DNA of 64,000 bases from Paracoccus sediminis (lineage in GTDB: Bacteria > Pseudomonadota > Alphaproteobacteria > Rhodobacterales > Rhodobacteraceae). Below the pieces are notes generated by a model. The model was not told the DNA's origin, made no database searches, and worked only from the letters and a program-made list of their open reading frames with translations. The stretch covers positions 165,072 to 229,071 of the forward strand of contig NZ_FZNM01000005.1 of the NCBI RefSeq assembly GCF_900188295.1. Direction: 5' to 3'. Positions 56,309 to 64,000 of the stretch are shown in pieces; position 1 is the first letter of the stretch; every line of letters begins with the position of its first letter. The position numbers were made by a program, and so were the translations under genes.

Positions 56309-56596
56309 GTGAGCATTCCACAACTTCTGGTCCATGATCGTGACGACAATGTCGGCGTGGTGGTGGTCGAGAACCTGACAGCCGGCACCGAGATGCTGTG
56401 CGTCGTGACAGCCGACAATTCCGACTTCCGCCTGACGGCCAAGGCCGACATTCCGATCGGCCACAAGGTCGCGCTGAAGCCGCTGAAGGCCGGCGACACG
56501 GTCATCAAGTACGGCGAGGACATCGGCAAGATGGTTGGCGATGCCGCGGTTGGCGGGCACGTCCATACCCAGAACTGCAAGACGAAAAGGTGGTAG
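56309..56596 (+). CDS. suyA: (2R)-sulfolactate sulfo-lyase, small subunit
   Basis: A 95-residue protein of the SAF/UxaA N-terminal type: SIPQLLVHDRDDNVGVVVVE, CVVTADNSDFRLTAKADIPI, GHKVALKPLKAGDTVIKYGE and ending GGHVHTQNCKTKRW. It is the alpha subunit of SuyAB, which cleaves (R)-sulfolactate to pyruvate and sulfite. GTG 56309 follows GGGAGG at good spacing and begins the conserved part; an ATG at 56279 in the same frame (ten residues longer) cannot be ruled out. suyB starts 4 bases after its stop. Confidence 0.88.
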   Translation: MSIPQLLVHDRDDNVGVVVVENLTAGTEMLCVVTADNSDFRLTAKADIPIGHKVALKPLKAGDTVIKYGEDIGKMVGDAAVGGHVHTQNCKTKRW

Positions 56597-56599
56597 GTC

Positions 56600-57781
56600 A
56601 TGGCACTTGATTTCAGCACCGCGACCGTCAAGGCCTGGCGCCGGGAAAATGGGCGCGTGGGCGTGCGCAACCACGTCCTGATCCTGCCGGTCGACGATAT
56701 CTCGAACGCCGCCTGCGAGGCGGTGGCCAACAACGTCAAGGGCACGCTGGCCATTCCGCATGCCTATGGCCGCCTGCAATTCGGCGAGGATCTGGAGTTG
56801 CACTTCCGCACGATCATCGGCACAGGGGCCAACCCCAATGTGGCCGCTGTGGTGGTCATCGGGATCGAGCCGGAATGGACCAAGGTCATCGTCGACGGCA
56901 TCGCCAAGACCGGCAAGCCTGTCACGGGCTTCTCGATTGAGCAGAAGGGCGATTTCGAAACCATCCGCCAGGCCAGCTGGACCGCCAAGGACTACGTCCA
57001 CTGGGCGACCGAACTGCACAAGGAAGATTGCCCGATCAGCGATCTGTGGGTGTCCACCAAATGCGGCGAAAGCGATACGACCACCGGCCTGTCGTCCTGC
57101 CCCACCGTCGGCAACATGTATGACAAGCTGCTGCCGCAAGGCATCTATGGCTGCTTCGGCGAGACGTCCGAGATCACCGGGGCCGAGCATATCTGCGAAA
57201 CCCGCGCCGCCAATCCCGAGGCCGCCGAGAAGTTCAAGACGATCTGGAAGTCCTATCAGGACGACGTGATCGAGCAGTTCAAGACCTCGGATCTGTCGGA
57301 CAGCCAGCCGACCAAGGGCAACATCCTGGGCGGGCTGACGACCATCGAGGAGAAGGCCCTGGGCAATCTGGAAAAGATCGGCCGGACCTCGACCTACATC
57401 GACGCGATTGGCCCGGCCGAGACGCCGGACAAGGGGCCAGGCCTCTACTTCATGGACAGTTCGTCCGCGGCGGCCGAATGCGTCACGCTGATGGCGGCGG
57501 GCGGGTATGTGATCCACACCTTCCCGACCGGACAGGGCAACGTGGTCGGCAACCCGATCGTGCCAGTCATCAAGATCTCGGGCAACCCGCGCACGCTGCG
57601 CACCATGTCCGAACACATCGATGTGGACGTCACCGGCGTGCTGACACGCGAGATGACCATCGACCAGGCAGGCGATGCCTTGATCGAGATGATCGTGCGC
57701 ACCGCCAATGGCCGTCTGACCGCGGCCGAGGCCCTGGGTCACCGGGAGTTCTCGATGACCAAGCTTTATCGCAGCGCCTGA
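56600..57781 (+). CDS. suyB: (2R)-sulfolactate sulfo-lyase, large subunit
   Basis: A 393-residue UxaA/altronate-dehydratase-superfamily protein. It has [70 protein letters not shown] and [20 protein letters not shown]. Length and the pairing with a separate 95-residue subunit fit SuyB; sugar-acid dehydratases of the same family are usually longer single chains. The conserved cysteines may hold an iron site as in the superfamily. It is followed by slc transport and dehydrogenase genes, which supports the call strongly. Confidence 0.9.
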   Translation: MALDFSTATVKAWRRENGRVGVRNHVLILPVDDISNAACEAVANNVKGTLAIPHAYGRLQFGEDLELHFRTIIGTGANPNVAAVVVIGIEPEWTKVIVDGIAKTGKPVTGFSIEQKGDFETIRQASWTAKDYVHWATELHKEDCPISDLWVSTKCGESDTTTGLSSCPTVGNMYDKLLPQGIYGCFGETSEITGAEHICETRAANPEAAEKFKTIWKSYQDDVIEQFKTSDLSDSQPTKGNILGGLTTIEEKALGNLEKIGRTSTYIDAIGPAETPDKGPGLYFMDSSSAAAECVTLMAAGGYVIHTFPTGQGNVVGNPIVPVIKISGNPRTLRTMSEHIDVDVTGVLTREMTIDQAGDALIEMIVRTANGRLTAAEALGHREFSMTKLYRSA

Positions 57782-57863
57782 CCACCGCCGCCGGCCGCGC
57801 CCTTGAGGAGGGGCGTGGCCGGCGGGCGACAGGTCGCACCACACAGCAGGGGAGGAGAAACCT

Positions 57864-58820
57864 ATGATCGGAACGACGGCACGGCGCCTAATCGGCGCGA
57901 CGGCTTTGGCAGTGATGGGCATGGCGGGGGCGGCACTGGCCTTTCCCGACGGGCCGGTGACCTATATCATCCCGTTCAACGCGGGCGGGGAAAGCGACAT
58001 CACGGCGCGCTATCAGCAGCAGCCGTTCCAGAAGATCACCGGCCAGGATCTGATCGTGCAGTATCTGCCGGGCGCCGGCGGGGCGCAGGCCTGGGCCGGG
58101 TTGAACGGCATGCCGGGCGACGGCCAGACCATCATGGGCACGAACCTGCCCCATATCGTGCTGCAGCCGATGCTGCAGGATCCCGGCTACAAGACCGAGG
58201 ATATCGCGAATGTCTATATGTTCCACTTCACGCCTGACGCGCTGCTGGTGCGCGCCGACAGCCCCTACCAGACGCTGCAAGACGTGATCGACGCCGCCAA
58301 GAAGATGCCGGGCGGCATCACCGCCGGCGGCACCGCCACCAATTCGGCCAACCACGTCGCCAACCAGTTGTTCGCCAACGCATCCGGGGCCGAGCTGACC
58401 TATATCCCCTATACCGGCACCGGCGCCACCGAAAGCGCCCTGGTGGGCGGCGAGGTGGACGTGCTGTGGGGCTATACGACCGTGGCCGTGCGCCAGGGGG
58501 ATGCCGTGCGCCCGCTGGCCATCGCGACCGAGGAACGCCACCCGCTGTTCCCCGACACCCCCACCTTCAAGGAGCTGGGCATCGACATGGTCGGCGGGGC
58601 CTATCGCGGGATCGGCGTGCCGTCCTCGACGCCCGAGGACGTGCGCCAGCAGCTGTCCGACATCATTGGCCAGGTGAACGCCGACCCGGCCTTCCGCACG
58701 CAGATGGAAAACGACGGCTATGCCGTGATCGATGTTCCCTACGCGGACATGGACGCCTTCATGGCCGAACGGACCGCCGCCTATACCGCGGTGGCCGAAC
58801 AGCTGCGCGCCCAGCAGTAA
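57864..58820 (+). CDS. slcH: Tripartite tricarboxylate transporter-type binding protein (sulfolactate uptake)
   Basis: A 318-residue TctC-type extracytoplasmic receptor. The signal peptide covers residues 1-27 (cleavage after GAALA), and the mature part begins FPDGPVTYIIPFNAGGESDI, the usual TctC start. TAGGTATNSANHVANQLFAN and GEVDVLWGYTTVAVRQGD are typical of the anion-binding fold. GGAGGAG precedes ATG 57864. The position between suyB and the fused membrane subunits makes sulfolactate the likely ligand. The slcHFG system of other sulfolactate degraders has the same type. Confidence 0.88.
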   Translation: MIGTTARRLIGATALAVMGMAGAALAFPDGPVTYIIPFNAGGESDITARYQQQPFQKITGQDLIVQYLPGAGGAQAWAGLNGMPGDGQTIMGTNLPHIVLQPMLQDPGYKTEDIANVYMFHFTPDALLVRADSPYQTLQDVIDAAKKMPGGITAGGTATNSANHVANQLFANASGAELTYIPYTGTGATESALVGGEVDVLWGYTTVAVRQGDAVRPLAIATEERHPLFPDTPTFKELGIDMVGGAYRGIGVPSSTPEDVRQQLSDIIGQVNADPAFRTQMENDGYAVIDVPYADMDAFMAERTAAYTAVAEQLRAQQ

Positions 58821-58907
58821 CGCCAGCCGTCGCGCGTTCGGGTGATCTGCCGCGCGCAACGCGCGGCGGCCGGGCGGCGCATCCTTGCAGGCCAAAGGGA
58901 GTGAACC

Positions 58908-60884
58908 ATGGCGAATGCAGCAAGTATCCTGTTTGAAGCATTGAGCCCGCTGAACCTGCTGCTGGCAGTGGCGGGCGTGCTGGGGGGCACGATCATCGGT
59001 GCGCTGCCGGGGCTGTCGGCGACGATGGCCATCGCCGTCCTGGTCCCCTTCACCTTTGTCATGGACCCGGCCTCGGGGTTGATCGTGCTGGGGGCGATCT
59101 ATACCGGGGCGATCTATGGGGGCGCCTTCGCGGCGATCCTGGTGAACACGCCCGGCACCCCAAGCGCCATCGCCACGACCTTCGACGGCTATCCCATGGC
59201 CAAGCGCGGCGACGGCGATCTGGCCGTCACGCTGGCCACCATCGCCAGCGTCTTCGGCGGACTGGTCGGGGCCTTCCTGCTGATTACGCTGTCGCCCTGG
59301 CTTGCGACTCTGGCTCTGGCGTTCCAATCGACCGAGTATTTCTGGCTGGCCCTGCTGGGGCTGACACTGATCGCCACGCTGTCGCAGGGCAACCTGGTCA
59401 AGGGGCTGATCGGCGGGCTGTTCGGGATCTTCCTGTCGATGATCGGCGTGGCCGTCATCGGCGGCGACATGCGCTTTACCGCCGGGCTTCCCTCGATGCT
59501 GGGCGGCATCGACATCGTGGCCGCGCTGATCGGCCTTTACTGCGTGCCGGTCCTGATCGGCATGGTCGCAGCGCCGGGCCAGCACCTCGATCCGGGCGAG
59601 GCGCGGGGCTTTCGCCTGTTCGAGGCGATCGGCCTGTCGCTGAAGAACTGGTTCAATCTGCTGCGGTCCTCGCTGATCGGCACGCTGGTCGGCATCCTGC
59701 CGGGCGCCGGCGGATCGATCGCCTCGCTGATCGCCTATTCCGAGGCGCGGCGCGCCTCGTCCCGCTCGGACCATTTCGGGCAGGGCGAGCCCGGCGGCAT
59801 CCTCGCCACCGAGAGCGCGAACAACGCCACCGTCGGCGGCGGCTTCATTCCGACGTTGGTGCTGGGCATCCCCGGCACGCCGCCGGACGCGGTCATCATG
59901 GGCGCGCTGATGGTGCAGGGCATCCGGGTCGGGCCATCGTTGTTCCAGTCGGGCGATGACACCGTCTATGTCTTCATGACCGGGCTGGTGATCGCGACGC
60001 TGCTGATGCTGCCGGTCGGGCTTGTCGTCGGGCGCTATGCCTATCGGTTCATCGTCAACGTGCCCAAGGCGATCCTGGTCCCGCTGATCGCCTACATGAC
60101 CGTTATCGGCAGCTTTGCCATCCACGCAAACCCGCACGAAGTCATGGTGATGGTGGTGCTGGGCATCGTCGGCTGGGCGGCGGGGCTGGCGGGCTTTGGC
60201 GCCTCGCCCATCGTGCTGGGGCTGGTGCTGGGTCAGATCGCCGAGCAGGGCTTCATGCGGGCCTGGATGATCGGCGGGGCGCGGGGCGATTTCTTGGGCC
60301 AGCTGCTGGTGAACCGCCCGATCAGCTGGGGTATCGTGGCGCTGATCCTGCTGACCATGATGCTGCCGCTGCTGCGCATGCGTCGGGTGGGACGCCGCGT
60401 GCCGCAGCCCGTCAACGCGCAGGTCGTCGGCCGGTCGGTCGACCGAGCCGGGCTGGCGGGGTCGGTCGTGTTCCTGGTCCTGGCGGTGGTGATCCTGTTG
60501 CAGGCCCGCGGGCTCAGCGTGATGGCCGCGGCCTTCCCCTATGCCGTCGGCACCGGGCTGGCGCTGCTGTCGCTGATCCAGATCCTGCGCAGCCTGCGCG
60601 GCCACGGCGGCGTCAATTCCGAATCCGTCAGCGCCGACGGCACCGGGCGGGGCCTCGTGCTGGCCGCGACCATGTTGGGCTGGGCGTTGATCTTTCCCCA
60701 TCTGGGGCTGTTCGTCACCTCGGTCCTGGCCTGCATCATCCTGATGCTGACCGCGCAGTTCGGACGCCTGACCGCGCCCCGGCTGGCGGCTTACCTGGCC
60801 AGCATCCTGGTGATGGTCGGCCTGTTCTACATCACGCTGGACCGGGTGCTGAACCTGCCCCTGCCAGCGGCCCTGCTGTTCTAG
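58908..60884 (+). CDS. slcGF: Fused TctA-TctB membrane subunit of the sulfolactate transporter
   Basis: A 658-residue membrane protein. Residues 1-500 are a TctA-type large subunit (GGTIIGALPGLSATMAIAVL; IYTGAIYGGAFAAILVNTPG; ILPGAGGSIASLIAYSEARR; NNATVGGGFIPTLVLGIPGT). Residues from about 510 to the end have four hydrophobic segments like the TctB small subunit (LAGSVVFLVLAVVILLQARG onward). In most TTT systems these are two genes. The fusion is intact, with no stop or frameshift. It follows the binding-protein gene by 87 bases and precedes slcC by 12. The symbol joins the two known names. Confidence 0.85.
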   Translation: MANAASILFEALSPLNLLLAVAGVLGGTIIGALPGLSATMAIAVLVPFTFVMDPASGLIVLGAIYTGAIYGGAFAAILVNTPGTPSAIATTFDGYPMAKRGDGDLAVTLATIASVFGGLVGAFLLITLSPWLATLALAFQSTEYFWLALLGLTLIATLSQGNLVKGLIGGLFGIFLSMIGVAVIGGDMRFTAGLPSMLGGIDIVAALIGLYCVPVLIGMVAAPGQHLDPGEARGFRLFEAIGLSLKNWFNLLRSSLIGTLVGILPGAGGSIASLIAYSEARRASSRSDHFGQGEPGGILATESANNATVGGGFIPTLVLGIPGTPPDAVIMGALMVQGIRVGPSLFQSGDDTVYVFMTGLVIATLLMLPVGLVVGRYAYRFIVNVPKAILVPLIAYMTVIGSFAIHANPHEVMVMVVLGIVGWAAGLAGFGASPIVLGLVLGQIAEQGFMRAWMIGGARGDFLGQLLVNRPISWGIVALILLTMMLPLLRMRRVGRRVPQPVNAQVVGRSVDRAGLAGSVVFLVLAVVILLQARGLSVMAAAFPYAVGTGLALLSLIQILRSLRGHGGVNSESVSADGTGRGLVLAATMLGWALIFPHLGLFVTSVLACIILMLTAQFGRLTAPRLAAYLASILVMVGLFYITLDRVLNLPLPAALLF

Positions 60885-60896
60885 GAAAGGAAACCC

Positions 60897-61832
60897 ATGT
60901 CGCGCATCGTCATCACCGAATTCATGGACGAGGCTGCCGTGGCCCGCATGTCCGCCCGGCACGAGACCGTCTATGCCCCCGATCTGGTGGACCGTCGCAC
61001 CGAGCTGATGCAGTCTCTGGGCCAGGCCGAGATCCTGGTGGTGCGCAACCGCACCAGGGTGGACGACGAATTGCTGCAAGCAGGTCCGAACCTGCGGGCG
61101 GTCGGCCGCCTGGGGGTGGGCCTGGACAACATCGACCTGGAGGCGTGCAGGATGCGCGGCATCCAGGTCTGGCCCGCGACGGGGGCCAACGATCAGGCGG
61201 TCGCCGAATATGTTATCACCGCCGCCATGATCCTGCGCCGCCGCGCCTATGGTGCTTCGGACCAGGTCGTAGCCGGATCCTGGCCCCGCCAGCACCTGAT
61301 CGGCGGCGAGACGGCGGGGCAGGTCATGGGGTTGCTGGGCTTTGGCGCCATCGCGCGCGAGGTGGCCCGTCGCGCCCGAGCCTTGGGCATGGCCGTCATC
61401 GCGCATGATCCGCATCTCGCGCCCGACGATCCAGCGTGGGCCGAGGCAAGCTCGGTCGCGTTTGAGGATCTGCTGTCGCAGGCGGATGTTGTCAGCCTGC
61501 ATGTGCCGCTGACCCCCCAGACCCGCCACATCATCGGCAACAGCGCGCTGGCGCAGATGAAGCCCGATGCGGTGCTGATAAACGCCGCGCGCGGCGGTGT
61601 GGTCGACGAAAGCGCGCTGGCCACGGCGCTGAAAGAGGGGCGATTGGCCGGCGCGGCACTGGACGTTTTCGAGGTCGAGCCGCTGACGGCCGAGGCGGCG
61701 GCAATCTTCCAGGGCCTGCCGAACCTGATAATGACCCCGCATATTGCCGGCGTTACCGTGGAATCGAACACGCGCGTCAGCACGCTGATCGCCGGCAAGG
61801 TGCTGGATTATCTGGCCGAGGGAGCCGCGTGA
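60897..61832 (+). CDS. slcC: (S)-sulfolactate dehydrogenase (D-2-hydroxyacid dehydrogenase family)
   Basis: A 311-residue NAD+-dependent dehydrogenase of the D-isomer 2-hydroxyacid family. It has VGRLGVGLDNIDLEACRMRG, the Rossmann motif LLGFGAIAREVARRARALGM, INAARGGVVDESALATALKE with the catalytic arginine, FEVEPL with the glutamate, and MTPHIAGVT with the histidine. SlcC in other bacteria oxidises (S)-sulfolactate to sulfopyruvate. It overlaps the comC start region (TGATG), so the two opposite-handed dehydrogenases are coupled. The sulfolactate specificity comes from the cluster, not from a residue seen here. Confidence 0.87.
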   Translation: MSRIVITEFMDEAAVARMSARHETVYAPDLVDRRTELMQSLGQAEILVVRNRTRVDDELLQAGPNLRAVGRLGVGLDNIDLEACRMRGIQVWPATGANDQAVAEYVITAAMILRRRAYGASDQVVAGSWPRQHLIGGETAGQVMGLLGFGAIAREVARRARALGMAVIAHDPHLAPDDPAWAEASSVAFEDLLSQADVVSLHVPLTPQTRHIIGNSALAQMKPDAVLINAARGGVVDESALATALKEGRLAGAALDVFEVEPLTAEAAAIFQGLPNLIMTPHIAGVTVESNTRVSTLIAGKVLDYLAEGAA

Positions 61833-62851
61833 TGCCGATCCATCAGACCTTGCCGCAGGCCCATGACCTGATCGTCCGCACCTTGACCCGCTGCAACACG
61901 GCACCCGCCAACGCCGCAGCGGTGGCGCGCGCGCTCGTGGCCGCCGAGCAGGCCGGGCAGGGGGGGCACGGGTTGCGGCGGCTGCCTTCCTATGCCGCGC
62001 AGGCGCGCAGCGGCAAGGTGAAGGGTCACGCAAAGCCCACGGCCAGCCAGGCACGGCCCGGCGTGCTCAGCATCGACGCGCAGGACGGCTTTGCCTATCC
62101 GGCAATCGAACTTGGGCTTGATTGGCTCGAGGGCGCCGCCCGCACCCAGGGTATCGCAGTAGCCGCCATCACCCGGTCGCACCATTGCGGCGTGGCTGGG
62201 GTGACTGTGGGCGCCCTGGCGGAACGCGGCCTTGTCGGCCTGATGTTCGCCAACACCCCGGCCGCGATGGCGCCCTGGGGCGGGCGCACCCCGCTGTTCG
62301 GCACGAACCCGATCGCGTTTGCGGTGCCGCGCCAGGGTACGCGCGCGCCGGTGGTGATCGATGTCTCGTTGTCAAAGGTGGCGCGCGGCAAGATCATGGC
62401 GGCGCAGCAGCGCGGGCAGCCCATCCCCGAGGGCTGGGCCCTGGATGCGGATGGCGAGGCTACAACCGATCCGACGGCCGCCCTGCGGGGCACGATGATC
62501 CCGATGGGCGAGGCCAAGGGCACCGCGCTGGCGCTGATGGTCGAGATGCTGGCCGCGGGCCTCGTGGGCGCCCGCTTCGGGCACGAGGCCTCGTCCTTCT
62601 TCACGGCCGACGGGCCGCCGCCGGGGGTTGGGCAGCTGATTATCGCGATCGATCCGGCGGCGTTCGGCAACGGCAACGCCGCGCGGTTCGAGAGGCTGGC
62701 CCAGGCGGTCGAGACCGAACCGGGCGCCCGGTTGCCCGGCACCCGCCGCGATACGCTCAGGGCCGAGGTCGCCGCGGCGGGCATCTGGATCGACGACGAT
62801 CTGCTGGCCGAAATCGACGCCGTGACGGCCGAACCCTGTCATGGAAACTGA
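61832..62851 (+). CDS. comC: (R)-sulfolactate dehydrogenase / sulfopyruvate reductase
   Basis: A 339-residue protein of the malate/L-lactate dehydrogenase (Ldh2) family, which has an NAD(P)-binding fold unlike the Rossmann type. Blocks include AEQAGQGGHGLRRLPSYAAQ, AVAAITRSHHCGVAGVTVGA, WGGRTPLFGTNPIAFAVP and IDVSLSKVARGKIMAAQQRG. With SlcC it would interconvert the two sulfolactate enantiomers via sulfopyruvate, giving the (R) form for SuyAB. ATG 61832 is preferred over GTG 61829. Its 3' end overlaps suyZ by 11 bases. Confidence 0.87.
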   Translation: MPIHQTLPQAHDLIVRTLTRCNTAPANAAAVARALVAAEQAGQGGHGLRRLPSYAAQARSGKVKGHAKPTASQARPGVLSIDAQDGFAYPAIELGLDWLEGAARTQGIAVAAITRSHHCGVAGVTVGALAERGLVGLMFANTPAAMAPWGGRTPLFGTNPIAFAVPRQGTRAPVVIDVSLSKVARGKIMAAQQRGQPIPEGWALDADGEATTDPTAALRGTMIPMGEAKGTALALMVEMLAAGLVGARFGHEASSFFTADGPPPGVGQLIIAIDPAAFGNGNAARFERLAQAVETEPGARLPGTRRDTLRAEVAAAGIWIDDDLLAEIDAVTAEPCHGN

Positions 62852-63893
62852 CGCGACCCGCCCGCGCCCTCGCCGTGCCGGGATAGCCACAAGCTGCCGG
62901 GCACGGCTGCGGGAGGTCTTTCCTGGGGTGGCCGTCGCGCTTCTGGTGGCCGTGGCGGCGCAGTTCCTGTCCGAGCAATACGGCGCGCCCGCCATGCTGA
63001 TGGCGCTGCTGATGGGCCTGGCGCTGAACTTTCTGGCGGATGACGGCACGCGCACTCAGGCCGGCGTCGGCTATGCGGCGCGCACCGTGCTGCGACTGGG
63101 CGTCGCGCTGCTGGGCGCGCGCGTGTCCATGGACATGCTGACGGACCTGGGCGGCGCGATGATCCTGCTGGTGATTGCCGGCGTCATGGCGACGATACTC
63201 TTTGGCATGCTGGCAGCCCGGTTCTTTGGCCGGGGCTGGCGGATGGCCCTGCTGTCCGGGGGCGCGGTGGCGATCTGCGGCGCCTCGGCGGCCATGGCGA
63301 TCGCCGCGGTCCTGCCCCGGACCGACAAATCCGAACGCAACCTGGCCTTCACGGTCATGGCCGTGACAGTCCTGTCGACGGTTGCGATGATCGCCTATCC
63401 GCCGCTGTCGTCCTGGTTCGGGTTCTCTCCCCTGGAATCGGGGGTGTTCCTGGGCGGCACCATTCATGATGTCGCGCAGGTTGTCGGCGCTGGCTTCTCG
63501 GTCAGCCCCGAGGTGGGCGAGACCGCGACGGTCGTCAAGCTGATCCGCGTGTCGATGCTTGCGCCGGTGGTGCTGGCCTTCTCGCTGGCGATCCGCGCCG
63601 GACGGCTGGACGCCGATGCGCCGGCGGGTACGCGCCCGCCGCTGCTGCCGTCGTTCGTCGTCTGGTTCCTGACGCTGGCGGTGTTGAACTCGGTCGGGGT
63701 TATACCCGCCTCGGTGTCCTATTTCGCTGAACAGCTGAGCCGCTGGGCCCTGCTGGCCGCCATCGCGGCGGTGGGGATCAAAACCTCGCTGGCGCGGATG
63801 ATGGACGTGGGCGGCACCGCAGTGGGCCTGATCGTCGCAGAGACGGTTTTCCTTGCCTGCTTTGTGCTGCTGGGCGTGCACTGGATTGGGTGA
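62841..63893 (+). CDS. suyZ: YeiH-family sulfur-oxyanion exporter
   Basis: A 350-residue membrane protein of the putative sulfate exporter (YeiH, PF03601) family, with about nine hydrophobic segments. Typical parts are [40 protein letters not shown] and [20 protein letters not shown]. Genes of this family called SuyZ, TauZ or CuyZ sit in several sulfonate-degradation clusters and are thought to export sulfite or sulfate. It overlaps comC by 11 bases, in a different frame. The exported ion is not shown by sequence. Confidence 0.85.
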   Translation: METDATRPRPRRAGIATSCRARLREVFPGVAVALLVAVAAQFLSEQYGAPAMLMALLMGLALNFLADDGTRTQAGVGYAARTVLRLGVALLGARVSMDMLTDLGGAMILLVIAGVMATILFGMLAARFFGRGWRMALLSGGAVAICGASAAMAIAAVLPRTDKSERNLAFTVMAVTVLSTVAMIAYPPLSSWFGFSPLESGVFLGGTIHDVAQVVGAGFSVSPEVGETATVVKLIRVSMLAPVVLAFSLAIRAGRLDADAPAGTRPPLLPSFVVWFLTLAVLNSVGVIPASVSYFAEQLSRWALLAAIAAVGIKTSLARMMDVGGTAVGLIVAETVFLACFVLLGVHWIG

Positions 63894-63903
63894 AAGCTCG
63901 GCG

Positions 63904-64000
63904 ATGACCGCGATGTTTCAAAAGATCCTTGTTGCGAACCGTGGCGAGATTGCGATCCGGGTGATGCGGGCGGCCAACGAGCTGGGCAAGCGGACGGTGG
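63904..64000 (+). CDS. pyc: Pyruvate carboxylase, N-terminus (partial, 3' end outside window)
   Basis: The visible 32 residues, starting at ATG 63904 or 63913, read [20 protein letters not shown] then LGKRTV, the opening of a biotin-carboxylase domain. This form of the motif is most like pyruvate carboxylase, although acyl-CoA carboxylase subunits start similarly. It begins 11 bases after suyZ. Since SuyAB makes pyruvate from sulfolactate, an anaplerotic carboxylase at the end of the cluster is metabolically sensible. Confidence 0.7.
   Translation, partial: MTAMFQKILVANRGEIAIRVMRAANELGKRTV

Noticed and set aside
57888..62054. A 1388-codon open frame antisense to slcH, slcGF, slcC and comC
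   Set aside because: It runs opposite four well-supported genes, contains low-complexity His/Gln/Arg/Gly-rich sequence and no family motif. Long antisense frames are common in GC-rich DNA with GC-biased third positions.

Overview
The window is GC-rich, densely coded DNA from an alphaproteobacterium, most likely a Paracoccus-like member of the Rhodobacterales. This is inferred from gene content and protein style: a DnaA-like plasmid replication/partition locus, nasABGC, hut with HutF/HutG, thiXYZ with ykoF under a TPP riboswitch, and suyAB-slc sulfolactate genes. The intact parAB pair near 36-38.4 kb, next to the remnant of a DnaA-like replication initiator and an IS66 fragment, suggests that the replicon is, or has absorbed, a megaplasmid or chromid. 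No rRNA, tRNA or CRISPR array was seen.

Left part (1-13 kb): a haem peroxidase cut by the window edge, a LuxR-type regulator, the Kup potassium transporter, a secreted fasciclin protein, a ribbon-helix-helix protein with a PHB-depolymerase-like esterase, two flavoproteins, the UV-damage endonuclease UvsE, a SHOCT protein and a GNAT protein. Three decayed genes lie here: a DHH-phosphoesterase-like relic upstream of uvsE, and the 3' ends of an aldehyde dehydrogenase and an FAD oxidoreductase joined head to head.

Middle part (13-34.8 kb): a LacI regulator divergent from an NCS2 permease / amidohydrolase / TauE-family exporter operon with two matching operators; a complete ugpBAEC glycerol-3-phosphate ABC transporter; an assimilatory nitrate/nitrite operon (nasA-nirB-nasG-nasC); an HMP/thiamine-precursor ABC transporter (ykoF-thiX-thiZ-thiY) behind a TPP riboswitch whose 3' end contains the ribosome binding site; an MDR-type oxidoreductase; and a second PHB-depolymerase-like esterase.

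Replicon part (34.8-41 kb): the rep relic, parA, parB, an IS66 transposase relic, unassigned sequence, and a DUF2189 membrane protein.

Right part (41-64 kb): LysR with a CaiB-type CoA transferase and an acyl-CoA dehydrogenase; then a histidine-utilisation locus. hutI-hutH-hutG-hutU continues without a visible break into a polar amino-acid ABC transporter on the minus strand, divergent from hutF-hutC, with two HutC-box candidates between. Together these encode uptake and the five-step conversion of histidine to glutamate, formate and ammonia. The last 8.5 kb is a sulfolactate catabolic locus: a GntR regulator divergent from suyA-suyB, a tripartite tricarboxylate-type transporter with its two membrane subunits fused, the sulfolactate dehydrogenase pair slcC/comC, a SuyZ-type exporter, and the start of pyruvate carboxylase. 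It would import sulfolactate, epimerise it through sulfopyruvate, split it to pyruvate and sulfite, export a sulfur oxyanion and feed pyruvate into anaplerosis.
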